From Psychrobacter sp. UBA6766 (GTDB lineage Bacteria; Pseudomonadota; Gammaproteobacteria; Pseudomonadales; Moraxellaceae), in assembly GCF_002453355.1 (NCBI RefSeq), contig NZ_DKGQ01000009.1, forward strand, positions 545 to 37,814: a stretch of DNA of 37,270 bases, read 5' to 3'. Position numbers and translations under genes: made by a program. The notes below the pieces were generated by a model. That model ran no database searches. It saw only the letters and a list, made by a program, of their open reading frames with translations, and had not been told where the DNA came from. Below are positions 34,851 through 37,270 of this stretch, piece after piece (the stretch's first letter is position 1; each line of letters opens with the position of its first letter).

Positions 34851-35351
34851 CTATTCGCTTATATTATCGTTTTCAGACTCGCTGGATTCCTGTACTTCAA
34901 AGATATCTTGAATCAAGCCTGTAATTTGATTTTTTGTCATTAGATAAGGATTAAACTCAGAACCTGAAGAAAAATTTTTCTTTATATATTCTTCATCTTG
35001 AACACTTGGCGTTAAATACTTGATTAAAAAACCATTCCATCTACGATCCTCTATTTCTTCTACATCAACAACATGAAGTGAGAAATTCGTATATTGATTA
35101 ATTAAAATTTCCAAAACTTTATTAATTACAGGTCTTGATCCTTCAATATTTTGAACGAAATAACTGTCGTTAATTACAAGTGCCGAGGTAATAGCGATTT
35201 TTGCGTTAGTTCTCCGCCAATACTCAAGAGTACGAGCTAATAATATTCCATTATCTTCACTTGCATTCTTACAAATATAAGTTAGGCTCATAAGAACATG
35301 TTCACCGTCTCGCTTATTCACTTCTAAGGCATAATCTATTGCTCTATACAT
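34851..35351 (-). CDS. Short BLUF blue-light receptor (BlsA-like)
   Basis: A 166-residue protein with one BLUF domain (about residues 21-115) that binds FAD non-covalently and senses blue light. The key residues align with AppA by spacing: Tyr25 in SLTYICK (AppA Tyr21), Asn49 in RRTNAKIAITSAL (Asn45), Gln67 in YFVQNIEG (Gln63), and Trp105 in RRWNGF (Trp104). A C-terminal tail with EFNPYLMTKNQI resembles the helical cap of Acinetobacter BlsA, which acts by binding other proteins. There is no output enzyme domain. ATG 35291 (MSLTYICK) is an alternative start, giving a shorter N-terminus closer to other BLUF proteins. The gene lies in AT-rich DNA after the integrase pseudogene. Partner and output are unknown. 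Confidence 0.88.
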   Translation of the reverse strand: MYRAIDYALEVNKRDGEHVLMSLTYICKNASEDNGILLARTLEYWRRTNAKIAITSALVINDSYFVQNIEGSRPVINKVLEILINQYTNFSLHVVDVEEIEDRRWNGFLIKYLTPSVQDEEYIKKNFSSGSEFNPYLMTKNQITGLIQDIFEVQESSESENDNISE

Positions 35352-35706
35352 TTAAAATCCAATTGATAAAATTTAATCTAATTTAAGATACTACTTAAGG
35401 CAATGTTTAATCAGTATTGTTTCTGTTTCATAATTTCTTATTCACTTACACCAACGTCTGAAATGATATATTAAATGATAACTATTCAAAATTTTCAAAT
35501 GCTTAACTTATTAGATTAGTTATAACAAATCACAATCTTAACAAATAAAAAAACTCTCCCACACAGTGTGACCTAAATTCTAAGTTTTTGATAATATTTG
35601 TTGGCAAGTGGATTTTAATGATTACTATAAAAGAGTATGCCTGTCGCCTCAGGAATATATAGGCTTGATAAAGAAATAGAAGTATCGATAAATTAATTAC
35701 TGCTAA
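35352..35706. other. AT-rich gap upstream of the BLUF gene
   Basis: About 355 bases with very low GC. It should include the BLUF promoter on the - strand. An 11-bp palindrome CACACAGTGTG is at 35560-35570. No gene, RNA or reliable promoter was recognised. Confidence 0.35.
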
Positions 35707-35744
35707 ACAAAAACCGCTCTTGACTTAATGATGAGCGGTTTTTT
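35707..35744 (+). terminator. Terminator abutting the valS fragment
   Basis: AAAACCGCTC and GAGCGGTTTT form a 10-bp stem with a 13-base loop, followed by Ts. No + strand gene that it would end is visible upstream, so it may be a relic of a former neighbour. It marks a sequence junction with the valS-like fragment. Confidence 0.7.
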
Positions 35745-35867
35745 AATCTAGGCAATGAAGGCTTCGTCAGTAAAGAACCTGTAGAAGTGGTCGATAATGA
35801 GAAAGCAAAACTGGCTGAGCTAGAAGGGCAGCTCACCGCGATGACGGCGCAGGTAAAGGCGTTGTAA
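35745..35867 (+). pseudogene. 3' terminal fragment of a valyl-tRNA synthetase gene
   Basis: The + strand encodes NLGNEGFVSKEPVEVV, then DNEKAKLAELEGQLTAM and ends AQVKAL before TAA (35865-35867). This matches the C-terminal coiled-coil of ValS, where sequences of the type NEGFVAKAP..VVEKEKAKLAE are usual. There is no start codon or ribosome site, and the homology stops at the terminator just upstream. About 40 codons out of roughly 950 are present. It is a transferred or duplicated gene end, not a functional gene. Confidence 0.75.
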
Positions 35868-35887
35868 TTCAAAAGTAGATATCTATA

Positions 35888-36379
35888 TTATAAGTTGGTT
35901 GTAAGGTGTACAGTATTGTCTCTTTCCACGCTTATAACACTAGGATTGTGTTCGATTTTTTCTTTGATTGTATCAATATTTTTAGTATCAAATGATGCAG
36001 CAAAACTATTAAAGCTATTATAATCATAAACTATTTTCCCATTTAGAGCAGTAATAGCTTGCAAAGCCATGTCCTTTTCATTTGGTTTATAACTAATAAT
36101 TAGGATAGAAGTATCCGTAGAGGTTTGGATAGTTCTACCTTGACGATAGAAATCCCATTCATTAACCATAGTGCCATTTGGTAAACGACAGTAACCTATT
36201 TCTGCCCCTTTGCTGTCTTTTTTAATCAAAGATTGTCCACCTTGATCAATACAATAGACACTTGCAGGATTTGCCTTACCAATAGGTTTATCATTTACTC
36301 TATCAGTCATAGTTTGGCAACTAGATATCAACATTGTAATACTTACTAAACTTAAAAATGGCATTACTTTATTTTTCAT
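35888..36379 (-). CDS. Lipoprotein with DUF333 and protease-propeptide (I9)-like domains
   Basis: A 163-residue predicted lipoprotein. The signal peptide ends in the lipobox ISSC (Cys21). Residues about 38-78 (ANPASVYCIDQGGQ, then YCRLPNGTMVNEWDFYR) match the DUF333 pattern of small cysteine-containing periplasmic lipoprotein domains. Residues about 91-163 (ILIISYKP, then ALNGKIVYDYNSFNSFAASF and NPSVISVERD) match the subtilisin propeptide/inhibitor I9 fold. No protease domain follows. A free-standing I9 domain can act as a protease inhibitor or chaperone; here that would be at the membrane. The start has an AGGA site. It lies 20 bases from the valS fragment, transcribed in the opposite direction. 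Function is inference. Confidence 0.78.
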   Translation of the reverse strand: MKNKVMPFLSLVSITMLISSCQTMTDRVNDKPIGKANPASVYCIDQGGQSLIKKDSKGAEIGYCRLPNGTMVNEWDFYRQGRTIQTSTDTSILIISYKPNEKDMALQAITALNGKIVYDYNSFNSFAASFDTKNIDTIKEKIEHNPSVISVERDNTVHLTTNL

Positions 36380-36791
36380 AGATTTTATTCCTGCTTCTGT
36401 TAGATAAATCCAAAAAAGATCTATTCATTTTTTTATTAGATAATGAGGAACTATTTCTGACAATGTATAGTCCATCCTAAATGAAAAAGACACACCTGTT
36501 ATCATGCGCGACTGAAACAAATTTCTTTTGCTTACTGTGCCTTCGCAGACTGAGGCTGCGCAAAATTTATCTCAGTAGCGCTGTACTTATTTTATAGTGG
36601 ATTAACTATAGCATCAATCACACCTTGATCAGAACTATTGCTCTCAAAAATTTGCATGCTTTTAACGACTTCAAAAAATAAGTTGATTTACATATTTCAA
36701 GAAAATTTAAAATATGTATGTAGGTATATACCGGCAATTGATAGGTAAACCATAATCGTTTATAGTCAGTAAAAATTAATCGAGTGATAAC
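36380..36791. other. Gap holding a candidate intergenic repeat element
   Basis: This 412-base gap between divergent genes contains several nested dyads at 36519-36610 (listed separately). The part near 36750-36791 precedes a + strand gene. No other frame or RNA was recognised. Confidence 0.4.
36519..36610. repeat. Candidate hairpin-rich intergenic repeat (MITE-like)
   Basis: Three dyads occur together: TTTTGC/GCAAAA (36526-36531, 36560-36565), CGCAG(N7)CTGCG (36544-36560) and TATAGT(N6)ACTATA (36593-36610). Local GC is higher than the flanks. It looks like a dispersed intergenic element of this genus, but copy number cannot be tested in one window. Confidence 0.35.
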
Positions 36792-37270
36792 ATGAGTCTC
36801 AAAAATATAATGTTGACGATGATTGCATGGTTTTTTGGAATACTTTTTCTCATAGCCGGACTAGGAGCTATATCTTCTGAAGGATTTTTGACGGGATTAG
36901 TGTTCATAATAGGGAGTATTTTGTTATTGCCGCCTATTAAGCGTATTTTAATAAATAAAGTTCCCAAACTTAGTAGAGGTAAATTAACTCTGTTAGGGTC
37001 TGTGATTATATTTGGTACACTAATGACAGTCTCTCCCTCTGAAGAACCAGTTGAGATAAGCGAGTCGGCAACTAATATCGATAATACGTCTAAAACTGTT
37101 GCTGAATCAGTAGTTGAGACTAAATCCGAACCACCTCCTACTGAAGATATTCTGTTAGTTGAAAGCAATAGCCCTGCTGAAGATAACAATATAGATAACC
37201 CTTTCGGTGATACCAATAGTACGCCAATAGCATTAATGGAGAAACCGAAGCCTGAGCCTGAGCCTGAGCC
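36792..37270 (+). CDS. Membrane protein with acidic Pro/Glu-rich tail, 3' truncated by window
   Basis: The frame starts at ATG 36792 (weak GAGTGA site) and stays open to the window edge, 159 codons. Two hydrophobic stretches (about 8-27 and 33-48) and a third (about 68-82) suggest a small membrane anchor. The rest is acidic and low complexity (Ser/Glu/Asn/Asp rich) and ends in a Pro-Glu repeat. Such a design, membrane anchor plus linker, usually precedes a C-terminal exported domain such as an Excalibur or nuclease domain, but that part is not in view. A long open frame on the other strand (36776-37216) is its shadow. I do not recognise a family. Confidence 0.65.
   Translation, partial: MSLKNIMLTMIAWFFGILFLIAGLGAISSEGFLTGLVFIIGSILLLPPIKRILINKVPKLSRGKLTLLGSVIIFGTLMTVSPSEEPVEISESATNIDNTSKTVAESVVETKSEPPPTEDILLVESNSPAEDNNIDNPFGDTNSTPIALMEKPKPEPEPE
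37251..37270 (+). repeat. CCTGAG tandem repeat (Pro-Glu)
   Basis: Three full copies of CCTGAG and a partial one reach the window edge, within the gene above. Copy number beyond the edge is unknown. Confidence 0.8.

Noticed and set aside
35560..35570. Palindrome CACACAGTGTG as an operator
   Set aside because: It is a single short copy without a promoter nearby; too little to support a call.
36776..37216. 146-codon open frame on the - strand
   Set aside because: It is antisense to a + strand frame with a signal-like membrane start and sensible composition; its own sequence has no family features.
1..37270. CRISPR array
   Set aside because: No regularly spaced repeats of 25-40 bases with unique spacers were found, and no cas gene is present.

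Overview
The window reads as chromosome of a Psychrobacter-like gammaproteobacterium (Moraxellaceae). This placement is an inference from recognisable protein families, moderate-to-low GC by eye and a BlsA-like BLUF protein; no database was searched. Most of the sequence is ordinary core genome. Two parts stand out: a compact electrophile/aldehyde-defence cluster near the left end, and an AT-rich accessory region that begins at a tRNA gene and runs off the right edge.

Left part (1-7.5 kb): the 3' end of an IS5-like transposase, a small unknown gene, then a divergent cluster. An aldehyde dehydrogenase faces left. A NemR-like TetR regulator, a YqhD-like aldehyde reductase, a CurA-like NADPH reductase, a DJ-1/PfpI (glyoxalase III/Hsp31-like) protein and a Gtt1-like glutathione S-transferase face right. 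Two nearly identical 15-bp palindromes flank the regulator gene, one upstream of each output. The simplest reading is one regulon that senses reactive electrophiles with a cysteine and clears aldehydes, enones and glyoxals.

Middle (7.5-33.2 kb): an overlapping pair (D-threonine-aldolase-fold PLP enzyme plus sugar-lactone oxidase); an EmrB/EmrA-type efflux pair with a possible leader peptide; pdxH, glmM, guaB, an MscS channel, cysS, a PduO-type cobalamin adenosyltransferase, a lipoprotein, a glycerophosphodiesterase, an acyl-CoA delta-9 desaturase, selO, a MaeB-type malic enzyme, cca and a pteridine reductase. Many units end in clear hairpin terminators, several of them bidirectional between convergent genes.

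Right part (33.2-37.3 kb): tRNA-Ile2(CAU) with its own promoter and terminator is followed 171 bases later by a tyrosine-recombinase gene broken by one in-frame amber codon. Then come a BLUF blue-light sensor, a terminator abutting an orphan 3' fragment of a valyl-tRNA synthetase gene, a lipoprotein that joins a DUF333 domain to a protease-propeptide (I9)-like domain, and the start of a membrane protein. This looks like a decaying tRNA-integrated island. No second copy of the tRNA 3' end is visible, so the distal boundary is probably outside the window.
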